Of a DNA stretch of 64,000 nt, positions 9,671 through 19,085 are shown in pieces. Each line of letters starts with the position of its first letter. The stretch's first letter is position 1. A program made the translations under genes and the position numbers. The notes under the pieces were generated by a model. The model was not told the DNA's origin, did no database searches, and saw only the letters and a list, made by a program, of their open reading frames with translations. The stretch is from NCBI RefSeq assembly GCF_019923725.1, contig NZ_JAHXRI010000007.1:186001-250000 (forward strand). The letters run 5' to 3'. This stretch comes from Zwartia hollandica (GTDB taxonomy: Bacteria; Pseudomonadota; Gammaproteobacteria; Burkholderiales; Burkholderiaceae_B).

Positions 9671-9731
9671 ACAAAGGAATCCTATGGCTATCTAGCTGTT
9701 AGCAACACAACGACGATTAAAAATTGTATCG

Positions 9732-11045
9732 ATGGTATTGGTGTTTAATGATACAGAATACTTTTTATTGCGACACGTCCTTTTGAATATCATCGCTTTG
9801 TTCGTCATTGGGTTAGGGGCTTCCATTGCCCCGCTGGATTTCTCTGTGAACGTCGCCTTTCCTGCGATCTCAGAGGCCTTCTCGCTTCCCACACAAAGCA
9901 TTCTCTGGATTCCGTTTTCTTACGTCCTGACATACGGCGTCCTCGTCATCGGGTTTGGTGCGTTGGGCGATCGGCTAGGACATCTGCGCGTGTTTAGGGC
10001 TGGTCTCGTACTCGCAATTATTGCGCTAACACTTTGCGCCTTGGCTCCCACCTACCCTTGGCTGATCGCCGCACGTGTGTTGCAAGGGGTGGCAATGGCC
10101 CTAACATTGTCCTGCGCGCCCGCCATTGTCACCTTTCTCTACGACGAGACACAACGCACCCGAGCATTATCTCTGTACGGAAGTATGACGGCGATAGCCA
10201 GCGTGGCGGCGCCACTAATTGGTGGCCTCATGGTGGCCTGGATGGACTGGCCAGGCGTTTACTGGTTTAGAGTCCCGATCGCGATTATTGCGCTTGCCTT
10301 TTTGCCCTTACTAGCGCCACGACTCAAGGCCAACGCGCTAAACCGCGGGATGTCTACCGCACAAACGAAACCTTCAACGTTGAGGCTGTTATTTCACACA
10401 AGCCGTGAAGACAAACGCTTCCTTTGGATAAACATCGTGAGCGCCGTCTTGCAACTCTCTACCTTTGCAATCCCTTTATTAGTTCCCTACTACCTTTCCA
10501 CGGTCGCGGCCTGGCCAGCCGAACGCATTGGAATGGTCTTAGGCTGTTGGGCGAGTGGCACACTGCTTGGCTCTATGCTCACAGGGATTGTTTCTAAACG
10601 CTGGCCATCCAACTTGATTGCCTATGGAGCCGCCTGGATATGTACCAGCGGCTTAATTTGCGTGATGTTGTGGTCTGATGTTCCAAACTGGAGTCTCATT
10701 TTCTTTTCAATGATCCTTCATGGCTTAGGCTTGGGGCTATTTCAAGTGGCGTACGCAGACTGGATTGTTGCGTGTCTTCCTCGCCAAGCGCGTGGCGTTG
10801 CGGGGGGCATCACTGTTTTTACGCGTACGGTGGGTGTGGTCACCGGAGCAATGTTTTGGCTTTGGGTACTACAACTGGCAGAGTCCTCTTCTTACGTCGA
10901 AGCAATGACAACCAAGCAAGTCTTCATCAGCGGCTTTAAAAATGTTTTTTTGTGCGCCGCCAGCTTAATCGCGGCCTGCTTGATATTTACGGCACTGCGC
11001 ACAAATTTGTGGCAGCGCACTCCGCAAGAAAATCGCGATCTCTGA
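9732..11045 (+). CDS. MFS transporter
   Basis: The 437-residue protein has 12-14 hydrophobic segments and the MFS A-motif-like GFGALGDRLGHLRVFRAG between segments 2 and 3. It looks like the DHA2/EmrB-type drug or metabolite exporters: LDFSVNVAFPAI is the early helix-1 motif, and APLIGGLMVAW is in helix 5. Substrate and direction are unknown. It is divergent from the amidohydrolase and convergent with the polyamine-type receptor gene. Confidence 0.88.
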   Translation: MVLVFNDTEYFLLRHVLLNIIALFVIGLGASIAPLDFSVNVAFPAISEAFSLPTQSILWIPFSYVLTYGVLVIGFGALGDRLGHLRVFRAGLVLAIIALTLCALAPTYPWLIAARVLQGVAMALTLSCAPAIVTFLYDETQRTRALSLYGSMTAIASVAAPLIGGLMVAWMDWPGVYWFRVPIAIIALAFLPLLAPRLKANALNRGMSTAQTKPSTLRLLFHTSREDKRFLWINIVSAVLQLSTFAIPLLVPYYLSTVAAWPAERIGMVLGCWASGTLLGSMLTGIVSKRWPSNLIAYGAAWICTSGLICVMLWSDVPNWSLIFFSMILHGLGLGLFQVAYADWIVACLPRQARGVAGGITVFTRTVGVVTGAMFWLWVLQLAESSSYVEAMTTKQVFISGFKNVFLCAASLIAACLIFTALRTNLWQRTPQENRDL

Positions 11046-11076
11046 TCAGCACCCCTTATCGAGATGCTGATTCAGA
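11041..11076. terminator. Inverted repeat between convergent genes
   Basis: TCTGATCAGCA and TGCTGATTCAGA are inverted copies with one extra base in the second arm and a 13-base loop. The structure sits between the convergent stops of the MFS and receptor genes. No T-run follows, so a role as a terminator is plausible but unproven. Confidence 0.4.
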
Positions 11077-11085
11077 CTTCGACAA

Positions 11086-12132
11086 TTAAGCGCCTGCCTT
11101 AAAAAACTTATTCCAATACTCAAGAACCTGCGTTTTTTCAGAGACCAAAGACTTGGAGTCGTAGGGTAGTACACGCTTGATTTCGCTATCGCTAAAACTG
11201 ACTCGCGCCTTAACATCGGCCGGCAAGTCTGCATTACGAACTGTAGGCGCATAACCCATCGCTTTAGCAAATTCAACCTGCCCTTTCGGATCCATCATTG
11301 CGTTCAAAAATTTCCAAGCACCTGGCTTGTTGCGCGAGTTCTTAGGCACCGCACCCTCAAAAGTCACGGCAACAGCACCCTCTTTGGGCACAACAAAACC
11401 CAGAGGTAGACCAGCGTCCTGCCACTGTAATGCGCGCGCCTTCCACATACAGGTCATCCAAATCTCACCCGACTTGAGCGCAGCAGCCACCGCTTCGTTG
11501 GAGGGGAAGACCTTAGGATCATTCTTCTTGATGTTTGCCAACATATCCATACCCGCTTTGAATGTCGACATATTGCCGCCATTCGCTAAGCCTACGAACA
11601 GCGTATTGGCCACATGCAAAATATCCGAAAAGCCAACACGACCGCGATACTTCGGGTCAGTCGCTGCAGCAAACGAGTCCGGAGGTGTCGGAATTTTTTC
11701 CTTGTTGTAGACCAACACCATCGCACTAAAGATATGGGGGATCGAGTATGGCGTGCGGAACTGCTCGTACGTATTCGCAAAATTAGGCGTGTTAGCTACG
11801 CTGACGGCTTCAAACGGATCGACCAGTGACAGGTCGTACATGTCAACATCTTGCAATAAAGCAACATCCATCGAACCACGACGAGACTTTGTTTCTGCGC
11901 GAATTTTTGTTGCACGTGCCACCGCGTTACCCGTATCAAACACCACCGGCGCACCAGCTAGGGGATTCACAATCTTCTGAAGCAGGTTTTGGTAGTCTCC
12001 ACCCCACGTGCCGACAATAACGTTTGCGTCCTGCGCAAAGGCCTCGCGACCAAAGATCGGCAGTGCAGAAGCCAACAGCAGTCCAGAGGACGATTTTAAA
12101 AACGTACGTCGTTTAAAGGTCGTTGCTTGCAT
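11086..12132 (-). CDS. Tat-exported ABC transporter substrate-binding protein (spermidine/putrescine type)
   Basis: From the ATG at 12132 the protein has 348 residues and starts with a twin-arginine signal (KRRTFLKSSSGLLLASALP). The start is supported by an AAGGAG-type site just upstream. The mature protein resembles the PotD/SBP_bac_8 group: NVIVGTWGGDYQ at the mature N-terminus and WMTCMWKARALQWQDAGLP later. It would deliver a cationic or amino compound to the PotABC-like complex encoded by the same operon. Unusually the receptor is the last gene of the operon, after the enzymes. Its start overlaps the CobW gene end by 20 bp. Confidence 0.88.
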   Translation of the reverse strand: MQATTFKRRTFLKSSSGLLLASALPIFGREAFAQDANVIVGTWGGDYQNLLQKIVNPLAGAPVVFDTGNAVARATKIRAETKSRRGSMDVALLQDVDMYDLSLVDPFEAVSVANTPNFANTYEQFRTPYSIPHIFSAMVLVYNKEKIPTPPDSFAAATDPKYRGRVGFSDILHVANTLFVGLANGGNMSTFKAGMDMLANIKKNDPKVFPSNEAVAAALKSGEIWMTCMWKARALQWQDAGLPLGFVVPKEGAVAVTFEGAVPKNSRNKPGAWKFLNAMMDPKGQVEFAKAMGYAPTVRNADLPADVKARVSFSDSEIKRVLPYDSKSLVSEKTQVLEYWNKFFKAGA

Positions 12133-13189
12133 AAAAACTCCTTGAAGACAAAGAAATTTGACTGGAATGGCCCAACCGCGATGATGCCACACCGGCCATC
12201 GGATACAGCTTAACTGCTGACTGCGCAAAATGCTCGGAAATTTCGGCGGCACTGAGATCGCGAGTAATGACGATAATCACATCAGGACGATTTTTTTGCG
12301 TCAACATTCGACGTGGCATGCCATAGGTAGTACCTACCCCTTGAATGAGAATCGGCTCTTCGCAGTCCGTTACCGTCACCAGCGCTTTAACACGCAACAG
12401 CTTTTCACCCGCCAAACCTGCAAGGTCATCCAACCACCAAGACAAGTTTTCCCAGGAGATGCCAGGAGCTGCCTCACCGCACAGCACATGTATGCGATGG
12501 TGCTCAAACCCTGACCCTGAATAGCTCAAATTAGCCGCAGCCACTTCAGCAATGGGGAGAGTGTTTTCGTTAGCCGGGGCGAATGCTGCATCAACTAATG
12601 CAGCCCGCTCACGTCCAAATAAGATTTCGGCCAGCGGATTGATCGCCTGTGCTTGTCGTACGCGCTCAGCGAGTGTCGCATCATCGACTAGATCAATCTT
12701 TGTAAGCACAATTTTTTGTGCTGCCGCAAGTTGAGCAGCCGCATCTTCAAACTGCTCGGTACGTAGCCCGCCCGATTGCGCATCGAGCGTAGAGATTACC
12801 GAGACGCGTAACCCACGGCTCGACAGCTCGGGATCTGCTAAAGACGCCAAAATGGGCCCCGGACGAGACAATCCACTGGTCTCCAGGATGACACGACGCA
12901 GGGCAGGAGCACCCACTGGACGGGGAGCATCTAGCAGATCCGCGACCGTCGTCACTAGACTGCTACGCAAGGAACAACAAACGCATCCGTTAGCAAGCAT
13001 GCGTAAATCCAGCGCTTCCTGATCTTCGGCGACCAAGACACCATCAATGCCAATCTCACCCGCTTCATTGACAATGACAGCGGTGTCACGCAGCTGCGTT
13101 TGACGCAAAAACTCTGACAGCAATGTTGTCTTTCCGCTGCCTAGAAAGCCACACAGAACAACGAGTTCAACGGGCTGGTGGTCTGTCAT
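12113..13189 (-). CDS. CobW/G3E-family GTPase (metallochaperone-like)
   Basis: The 358-residue protein has the P-loop GFLGSGKTT (residues 14-22), a VIVNEAGEIGIDG switch segment, the metal-binding NGCVCC motif, and TKIDLVDDA as the base-specificity motif. These place it in the COG0523/CobW group of GTPases that deliver Zn, Co or other metals to client enzymes. It lies downstream of two metal-dependent amidohydrolases, with 23-bp and 20-bp overlaps to its neighbours. The most direct reading is that it loads metal into those enzymes; this is inference. Confidence 0.9.
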   Translation of the reverse strand: MTDHQPVELVVLCGFLGSGKTTLLSEFLRQTQLRDTAVIVNEAGEIGIDGVLVAEDQEALDLRMLANGCVCCSLRSSLVTTVADLLDAPRPVGAPALRRVILETSGLSRPGPILASLADPELSSRGLRVSVISTLDAQSGGLRTEQFEDAAAQLAAAQKIVLTKIDLVDDATLAERVRQAQAINPLAEILFGRERAALVDAAFAPANENTLPIAEVAAANLSYSGSGFEHHRIHVLCGEAAPGISWENLSWWLDDLAGLAGEKLLRVKALVTVTDCEEPILIQGVGTTYGMPRRMLTQKNRPDVIIVITRDLSAAEISEHFAQSAVKLYPMAGVASSRLGHSSQISLSSRSFYASNDL

Positions 13190-14777
13190 CTTCGCTACCT
13201 ACCCAGCTCTGATTCACGATATCCCGCACTTCAGCTAATAATTGCTCGGTGTCGTACACCACACCAGCGCGGATCGTATAACGCAACGAACGTTTCCATT
13301 CTGCCTTCGATGTTTCGTCATTCAGGCGTATGGCCCCGGTACCATACATGAGTTTGAAATCTTCCAAAGGATTCAGATCGTGAACAAGCAAATCGGCACG
13401 TTTACCAACATCGATAGAGCCGGTATCATCTTCCAGACCTAATAGCTCGGCACCAAGCGATGTTGCGGCACGCAACACTTCAAGAGGATGGAAGCCAGCT
13501 TCTTGAAGCAACTCCAGCTCACGGATTAGTCCAAAACCATAGATTTGATAGATAAAGCCTGAATCGCTACCTGCGCAGACACGTCCACCAAGGTTCTTGT
13601 ATTCGTTTACAAACTGCATCCACAACTGATAGTTCTGCTTCCACTCGACTTCATTCGTCGTACTCCAACGATACCAGTACGCACCATGGCCACCGCGCTG
13701 GGGCTGGAAGTACTTCCAGATTGTTTTGACCGTGTAATCGCCATGCCAGTCAGCCCTGCGTGCGCGCATTAGGTCTCGATTCGCGTCATAGATATTGAAA
13801 GTCGGCACGAACGTATGACCAACCTCGAGAAACTGCTCAAGAACGTCATTCCACTTTCTACTACCGGGCTGAGCCGCCTGCATAAACATCTGACCGGACA
13901 CGGAGAACCGGAAATATTCATCACCGTAGTTATAGTCCGCCGGGAAATTCTGAACAGTACGGTTTTCAAAGAGCGCCTCAGGAATGCCGTAATAATGCTC
14001 GGAGCTCGTCAGCCCCCATTTCGCGGAACTCAATGCGTTTACACGGGTGACGGCCATCTGCGCATGGTGGCAGCCACTACGCAGTCCCTGTTTACTTGCC
14101 TCATCAAGTGCTGCCTGCATGATGGTAGGTGGCGCACCAAAGAACTTGATGCCATCAGCACCTCGTGCTTTTACGCGCTTGACCCAGTCACGTGCTTGTT
14201 CAGGGGTAAATATCGTCTTAATACGCTCATTCACGGCAGGAAAATAAGCATGCAAACTCATTCGCGGCGCCGCGATTTGATTCGCCTCTGCGGCATCGCG
14301 CTGTTGCAGCATGTAATTCAAACCATTCATCGAGCCCATTTCGCGCACGGTTGTCACGCCGTGTGCGAGCCACAGCTTATACACATAGTCTGCCGTCGGC
14401 ACCTCACCACTCATCGCGTGCCAAGGCGTACCCACGTGTGCATGGCAATCAATTAATCCAGGTGTGACAAACTTTCCATGACAATCGATTTCATGATCGC
14501 CCGCGGCGGGACGATTACCGGGGTTGATAGGTTTGAGTGGCGTACCCACGTTCTTTAGTTCGGTAATGCGACCGTTTTCAACAACGATATCAACCGGGCC
14601 TGATGGAGGCGCGCCAGTGCCATCGATGACTGTCGCACCACGCAGCACGAGCCGCTTAAAAGGGCCGACACCACTCGTGCGTCCTGTCGCAGGTACAGCT
14701 GGATGCATGCCCTTAGGCTCAAACATCAAACGAGGCTCTTCCCCGGCCAAAACATCCACAGCTTTAATATCTGCCAT
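13167..14777 (-). CDS. Amidohydrolase family protein (first of two)
   Basis: The 536-residue protein carries the amidohydrolase pattern: VTPGLIDCHAHVG (HxH metal site), a distal SGCHHAQM histidine region, CAGSDSGF (catalytic Asp), and a C-terminal GSIDVGKRADLLVHDLNP block. The ATG at 14777 has GGAG close upstream, and the family N-terminus fits this start. It is longer than most relatives (about 400-480 residues), with an insert rich in Tyr/Trp between the two metal sites (residues about 270-400). The substrate is likely an imported amide or cyclic compound. Confidence 0.85.
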   Translation of the reverse strand: MADIKAVDVLAGEEPRLMFEPKGMHPAVPATGRTSGVGPFKRLVLRGATVIDGTGAPPSGPVDIVVENGRITELKNVGTPLKPINPGNRPAAGDHEIDCHGKFVTPGLIDCHAHVGTPWHAMSGEVPTADYVYKLWLAHGVTTVREMGSMNGLNYMLQQRDAAEANQIAAPRMSLHAYFPAVNERIKTIFTPEQARDWVKRVKARGADGIKFFGAPPTIMQAALDEASKQGLRSGCHHAQMAVTRVNALSSAKWGLTSSEHYYGIPEALFENRTVQNFPADYNYGDEYFRFSVSGQMFMQAAQPGSRKWNDVLEQFLEVGHTFVPTFNIYDANRDLMRARRADWHGDYTVKTIWKYFQPQRGGHGAYWYRWSTTNEVEWKQNYQLWMQFVNEYKNLGGRVCAGSDSGFIYQIYGFGLIRELELLQEAGFHPLEVLRAATSLGAELLGLEDDTGSIDVGKRADLLVHDLNPLEDFKLMYGTGAIRLNDETSKAEWKRSLRYTIRAGVVYDTEQLLAEVRDIVNQSWVGSEDDRPPAR

Positions 14778-14812
14778 CACGACTCCACATGCAGTAAAAA
14801 ACGATCCGCGTC

Positions 14813-16057
14813 CTAAAGACGATTCACATACACAACACCTTCTTTCATGACCAACGGAATGTGGTCCCCCTGCCCCAGCAGACAAGACACGTCGCGCAAC
14901 GGATCACCCTCAACAATTAGGACATCTCCCAAGGCCCCTGGCGTCAGCCGTCCAAGTTTGCCCGTCATATTCAATACTTCCGCGGCGGTGGTCGTCGCGC
15001 TGCGTAACACCTCAGCGATCGGCAGGACCTCAGCGCGAATCCGGAATTCCTCGCTCTGCAACCGATGGGATGGGCCCAACAAATCACTTCCATAACCCAT
15101 CTTGACTCCCGCGTTGCGGTAGATCTCAAGTGAGGCAAGACCCGCTGTGCGAACCTCGTCAATTTTTGCAACGCTATCGGCCGGCAGTCCGTATTGCGCA
15201 CCCTCTTTGGCGAGTGCTTCGAAGGTAATTAAGGTGGGGACCACATAGGCGTTGTGTGCTTGCATGAGCTTAGCAGTCGCTTGGTCGACTAAATTGCCAT
15301 GTTCGATCGTGCGCACGCCTAAGCGAACCGCACGCGCGATGGCCTCAGGCGTGTAGGAATGTGCCATAACATAGGTTTGACGCGCTTTCGCCTCGTGAAC
15401 GATCGCTGCGATTTCCTCGTCGGAGTACCCCCAAGAGGCGATGGGATCGGTGGGCGATGCAACGCCACCTGACGCCATAATTTTGATCTGATCTGCACCC
15501 ATCTGAAACTCTTGGCGGACTGCTTCCCGCAAAGCGTCAACACCATCCACAACTCGCCCGATATCACCAGCGCGAAAGCAACAACCGCAAAAACTCATCG
15601 GACGCAAATGGTCTGACCGAGGCCGAGGATCGCCATGCCCACCAGTTTGGCTTAGTGCACGGCCAGCGATAAAGAGACGTGGCCCATCGATCGTTCCCTC
15701 ATTGATTGCGCACTTCAGGCCCCAGCCAGCACCAGCGGCATCGCGTACGGTGGTGAACCCACGCTGCAGCATGCCCTTGATAATGGGTACCGAGCGCATC
15801 ATCACCAAAGCATCCGGCAATGCGCCCTGAGTACTCAAATTTAGCTGAGTCGCGGTCACATGCACATGCAAATCAATCAAGCCAGGCATGATTGTCTTGC
15901 CAGCCACATCGATCACTCGAGCCGTTTTGCTACTCAGCGGGTTATCCGACACCTCTTTGATCAACCCATTTTCAATCAAAATGTCGTGAGGCCCTAGCAG
16001 TGCATCATGCAGCGGATCGAGCAAATTTCCATTTTTGAAGAGAACAGTTTCTTGCAT
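14813..16057 (-). CDS. Amidohydrolase family protein, imidazolonepropionase-like (second of two)
   Basis: The 414-residue protein matches the imidazolonepropionase-like/Xaa-Pro amidohydrolase group: TIMPGLIDLHVHVTA (HxH), GADQIKIMASGGVASP (Lys region), YVMAHSYTPEA and RTIEHGN (His ligands), and GYGSDLLGP (Asp). The ATG at 16057 is preferred over GTG at 16063 because GAGG lies about 5 bases before it. It sits between the ABC permease and the first amidohydrolase. Two related hydrolases in one operon suggest sequential or overlapping action on the imported substrate. Confidence 0.87.
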   Translation of the reverse strand: MQETVLFKNGNLLDPLHDALLGPHDILIENGLIKEVSDNPLSSKTARVIDVAGKTIMPGLIDLHVHVTATQLNLSTQGALPDALVMMRSVPIIKGMLQRGFTTVRDAAGAGWGLKCAINEGTIDGPRLFIAGRALSQTGGHGDPRPRSDHLRPMSFCGCCFRAGDIGRVVDGVDALREAVRQEFQMGADQIKIMASGGVASPTDPIASWGYSDEEIAAIVHEAKARQTYVMAHSYTPEAIARAVRLGVRTIEHGNLVDQATAKLMQAHNAYVVPTLITFEALAKEGAQYGLPADSVAKIDEVRTAGLASLEIYRNAGVKMGYGSDLLGPSHRLQSEEFRIRAEVLPIAEVLRSATTTAAEVLNMTGKLGRLTPGALGDVLIVEGDPLRDVSCLLGQGDHIPLVMKEGVVYVNRL

Positions 16058-16087
16058 AGACACCTCAAAATTTCGTTAAGCAGGAAC

Positions 16088-16969
16088 TTACGACGCCATT
16101 GTTCTGACGTACCTGCGATGGATCAACCAATTTGCACTCAACGCAATTAGCATGGTGGCAATCACCAGAATAAGTGCCATGCTCGAGCCAAAGGTCCAGT
16201 TAGACGCTTTGGCTATTTGGCCGTACAAAGAAGGCGCCATCATTGTGATTCCGCTCCCACCAAGCAAAACAGGGGTAGCGTAAGCATTCATGCACAAAAT
16301 AAATACCAGCATCGTTCCCGCGGCAACACCGGGAGCTGCGATTGGCAGCACAACGCGCCAAAAGGTCGTAAACATGTTGGCACCGAGATTCTGTGCTGCC
16401 TCTTCTACGGCGAAATCGATTCCCTCCAATACACTCTGGAGCGTCAGTATCATGTACGGCAATACAACGGCTGTGGTGCCAATTACCACTGCCAGGGGTG
16501 TGTACAGCAACTTAATTGGTTGCGCGATCACACCGAGCCAGACCAGCAAGGCATTGACTGCGCCGGCATTACCAAGCACCACCATCCACCCCGCGGCTCG
16601 GACAACGTTGCCGACCATCAGGGGAAAGACCAGCAGAATAATTAACAGGCTCTTGTGCCGAGACTGTGTCTTAGCCAAAAAATACGCAACGGGAAAACCA
16701 AACAGAAGCGCAAGCAAGGTGCAGGTCGCAGCGACTTTTATCGTGTCAAAAAACACCCCACGGTAATACGAATCGCTAAAAAATTTTACGTAGTTTTCAA
16801 AGGTAAAACCTTCCCGCATGATGTGCACAGGATCATGAAAGTTAAAGCTATAACGAAACATCAAGACGATGGGCACCATGATGATGCAAAACACCACCAA
16901 AGAGGATGGGAAGGCCAAACAGGCGCCGAGTCGCGCTTGGCGAGCGCCCCCCTGGGGTACCGCGCTCAC
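16088..16969 (-). CDS. ABC transporter permease, PotB type
   Basis: The 293-residue inner-membrane protein has about six hydrophobic segments. The binding-protein-dependent transport loop VEEAAQNLGANMFTTFWRVV (EAA motif) is near residue 190. It pairs with the PotC-like permease at 18040-18870. Its start overlaps the ATPase stop by 4 bp. Confidence 0.9.
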   Translation of the reverse strand: MSAVPQGGARQARLGACLAFPSSLVVFCIIMVPIVLMFRYSFNFHDPVHIMREGFTFENYVKFFSDSYYRGVFFDTIKVAATCTLLALLFGFPVAYFLAKTQSRHKSLLIILLVFPLMVGNVVRAAGWMVVLGNAGAVNALLVWLGVIAQPIKLLYTPLAVVIGTTAVVLPYMILTLQSVLEGIDFAVEEAAQNLGANMFTTFWRVVLPIAAPGVAAGTMLVFILCMNAYATPVLLGGSGITMMAPSLYGQIAKASNWTFGSSMALILVIATMLIALSANWLIHRRYVRTMAS

Positions 16970-18033
16970 GCGCCCCCCTCCTCATTAAAGACCACACAAT
17001 CAGACGCCTTAAAGTTCATGACCAACCCTCGTCCGGTCGTGAATGCATCAGCGGGAGACACTGTTGCCGTATTAGGCACTTGGCACGATAGGCGTTGCTG
17101 ATTCGGACCGGCCAACACCACGTCGACGAAGGATCCTAAATATGCCGATGACTGTACCGTCACAGGTATATTGTTTCCGCTTGTGGCGACAGCCACCAAT
17201 TCAACCCGCTCTGGCCGCACACCCACTCGCTTCGTGCTCTGAGTCACAGCATCCACGTTGAGCAGCAATCCGTCTGTAGTCTTAAACTGACCTGGCCCCA
17301 CACACGTGCCGGAAAAAAAGTTCATTTTTCCAAGAAACTCGGCAACGAAAAAATTCTCAGGTTGCTCATACAGAACATCTGGGCGACCGACTTGCTGGAC
17401 TTTGCCGTCATGCATGATCGCCATTCGATCCGATATTGCGAGAGCCTCTTCCTGGTCGTGGGTGACGAAGATGGTCGTCAAACCCAACCGTTGCTGCAAC
17501 GCACGGATTTCCTCCCGCACCTCAAGTCGTAGCTTTGCATCCAAATTAGACAATGGCTCGTCAAGAAGAAACACTTTAGGCTCAATCGCTAGCGCACGCG
17601 CAATAGCCACCCGTTGTTGCTGTCCACCCGAGAGCTGACGTGGGTAACGATCTTTGTACTCGGTCATTCGCACCATATCAAGGGCCAACTCAATGCGACG
17701 ATCTCGCTCATGGGCCGAGACCTTCCGCATTTCAAGTCCAAACGAAACGTTTTGCGCAACGGTCATGTGCGGAAAGAGCGCGTAGCGTTGAAACACCATC
17801 CCCGTATTGCGTTGATGAACAGGCAATGCAGTGACATCCGTGCCACCAATCAAAATTCGGCCTGCGGTCGGGTCAATAAATCCCGCAATCATGCGTAGCG
17901 TCGTCGTCTTTCCACAACCGCTCGGCCCTAAGAATGACACTAATTCGCCATCCGCAATTTCGAGAGAAAAGTCTGAGACGGCGACAGATTGCCCAAACTG
18001 CTTTTTAAGATGAATAAGAGAAACATTAGCCAT
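16966..18033 (-). CDS. ABC transporter ATP-binding protein, PotA type
   Basis: The 355-residue ATPase has Walker A GPSGCGKTT, Q-loop, signature LSGGQQQR, Walker B VFLLDEPLSNLD and the switch histidine in FVTHDQEEA. A C-terminal TOBE-like regulatory region (from residue about 240) is typical of the spermidine/putrescine and iron importers. It drives the flanking permeases. Spacing is 6 bases from the upstream permease and a 4-bp overlap downstream. Confidence 0.93.
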   Translation of the reverse strand: MANVSLIHLKKQFGQSVAVSDFSLEIADGELVSFLGPSGCGKTTTLRMIAGFIDPTAGRILIGGTDVTALPVHQRNTGMVFQRYALFPHMTVAQNVSFGLEMRKVSAHERDRRIELALDMVRMTEYKDRYPRQLSGGQQQRVAIARALAIEPKVFLLDEPLSNLDAKLRLEVREEIRALQQRLGLTTIFVTHDQEEALAISDRMAIMHDGKVQQVGRPDVLYEQPENFFVAEFLGKMNFFSGTCVGPGQFKTTDGLLLNVDAVTQSTKRVGVRPERVELVAVATSGNNIPVTVQSSAYLGSFVDVVLAGPNQQRLSCQVPNTATVSPADAFTTGRGLVMNFKASDCVVFNEEGGA

Positions 18034-18039
18034 ATGAGA

Positions 18040-18870
18040 TCACACCACTTGACTGAGTTTGACGAAACGGTCAGTCACCAACATGATGATACCGAGCAAA
18101 AGGATTTGAACCGACGATACCGCTGCGATAGTCGGGTCCAGATTGAATTCGAGATATTGCATGATCGCGATAGGTAGTGTGGTGCTCCCAGGTCCAACAA
18201 GGGACAGCGAGACCTCGAGATTTTCGAACGAAACGATAAAACTAAACAATGCAGCGGCTACGATTGCAGGACGTAGCATTGGCAGAGTGATGCGCCAGAA
18301 AGCAACACGTCCGTTCGCACCCAAATTGCGCGCGGCCTCCTCTATCGAGGGATCTAAGCCGTGCATGCTTGCAGAAACAAGCCGCACCGTCCAGGGAATA
18401 GTCAGACAAATATGTGCCAGCACCAACCCACCCAGAGTGCCTACGATATCGCGATCTAAAAAGTTTTCCGTCCTTAAATAAAACAAATAAATCGCTATTC
18501 CAGCAACAATTCCAGGCATCAATAACGGCGACAACAAAAGGGTATTCACATATTTTGCACCTCTGAAGCGATATCGAATCAAGCCTAGCGCCGCTACAAC
18601 GCCCATCGAAACGCCAATCAGTGCCGAAACAATGGCCAACTGCAAACTGAACATAAACCCATTAACAAAAGACTGATTGTCCCAGGCATTCTTGTACCAG
18701 GACAACGTATACCCCGAGGGTGGAAAATAAAGAATCGAATCCTTGAAAAAGCTTAGCCAGATCACAAAGACTAAGGGGCACAACATAATTGCGTAAACCA
18801 AGAATACAAATGCCCGCAAAAGCCATTTGCCGAGGTGAAAACGTCTAATTGGAGCGATGCTTGCTAACAC
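18040..18870 (-). CDS. ABC transporter permease, PotC type (first gene of operon)
   Basis: The 276-residue membrane protein has six predicted segments and an EAA loop (IEEAARNLGANGRVAFWRI). It is the promoter-proximal gene of the unit that runs permease, ATPase, permease, amidohydrolase, amidohydrolase, CobW, receptor. The promoter should lie in 18871-19000, a region shared with the divergent CbiM-like gene. I see no recognisable regulator site there. Confidence 0.9.
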   Translation of the reverse strand: MLASIAPIRRFHLGKWLLRAFVFLVYAIMLCPLVFVIWLSFFKDSILYFPPSGYTLSWYKNAWDNQSFVNGFMFSLQLAIVSALIGVSMGVVAALGLIRYRFRGAKYVNTLLLSPLLMPGIVAGIAIYLFYLRTENFLDRDIVGTLGGLVLAHICLTIPWTVRLVSASMHGLDPSIEEAARNLGANGRVAFWRITLPMLRPAIVAAALFSFIVSFENLEVSLSLVGPGSTTLPIAIMQYLEFNLDPTIAAVSSVQILLLGIIMLVTDRFVKLSQVV

Positions 18871-19004
18871 TCAATACACTCTTAGTAACTAATTCAATGG
18901 ATGCTAGGGGTTCGGTGGTCGTTACATTACCGGTATTTACCCTGAGCTTAAACCAGAATTTACCTAGTCGGGTTCGATTTTGCATCAGAGTCTAGAAAAC
19001 AGAG

Positions 19005-19033
19005 TTGACCTGACTCAACCCTCGCGATACTTT
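19005..19033 (+). promoter_or_regulatory. Candidate sigma-70 promoter for the CbiM-like gene
   Basis: TTGACC at 19005-19010 is close to the -35 consensus. Seventeen bases later TACTTT at 19028-19033 is a weak -10. Transcription would start near 19040, about 45 bases before the ATG at 19086. The weak -10 makes this tentative. Confidence 0.35.
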
Positions 19034-19085
19034 ATAGTTGCTAACTCGCAACCTCTTGTTCCAACTTCTTTTGGGTGTCCGCATC

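Noticed and set aside
13815-14456. A 213-codon plus-strand frame
   Set aside because: It is antisense to the amidohydrolase at 13167-14777, whose metal-binding motifs are intact. The translation is rich in Cys, His and Arg, typical of a shadow frame.
18871-19085. A cobalamin or other metal riboswitch before the CbiM-like gene
   Set aside because: I found no B12-box-like sequence or convincing multi-helix structure in the 215 bases. Only a weak promoter can be suggested.
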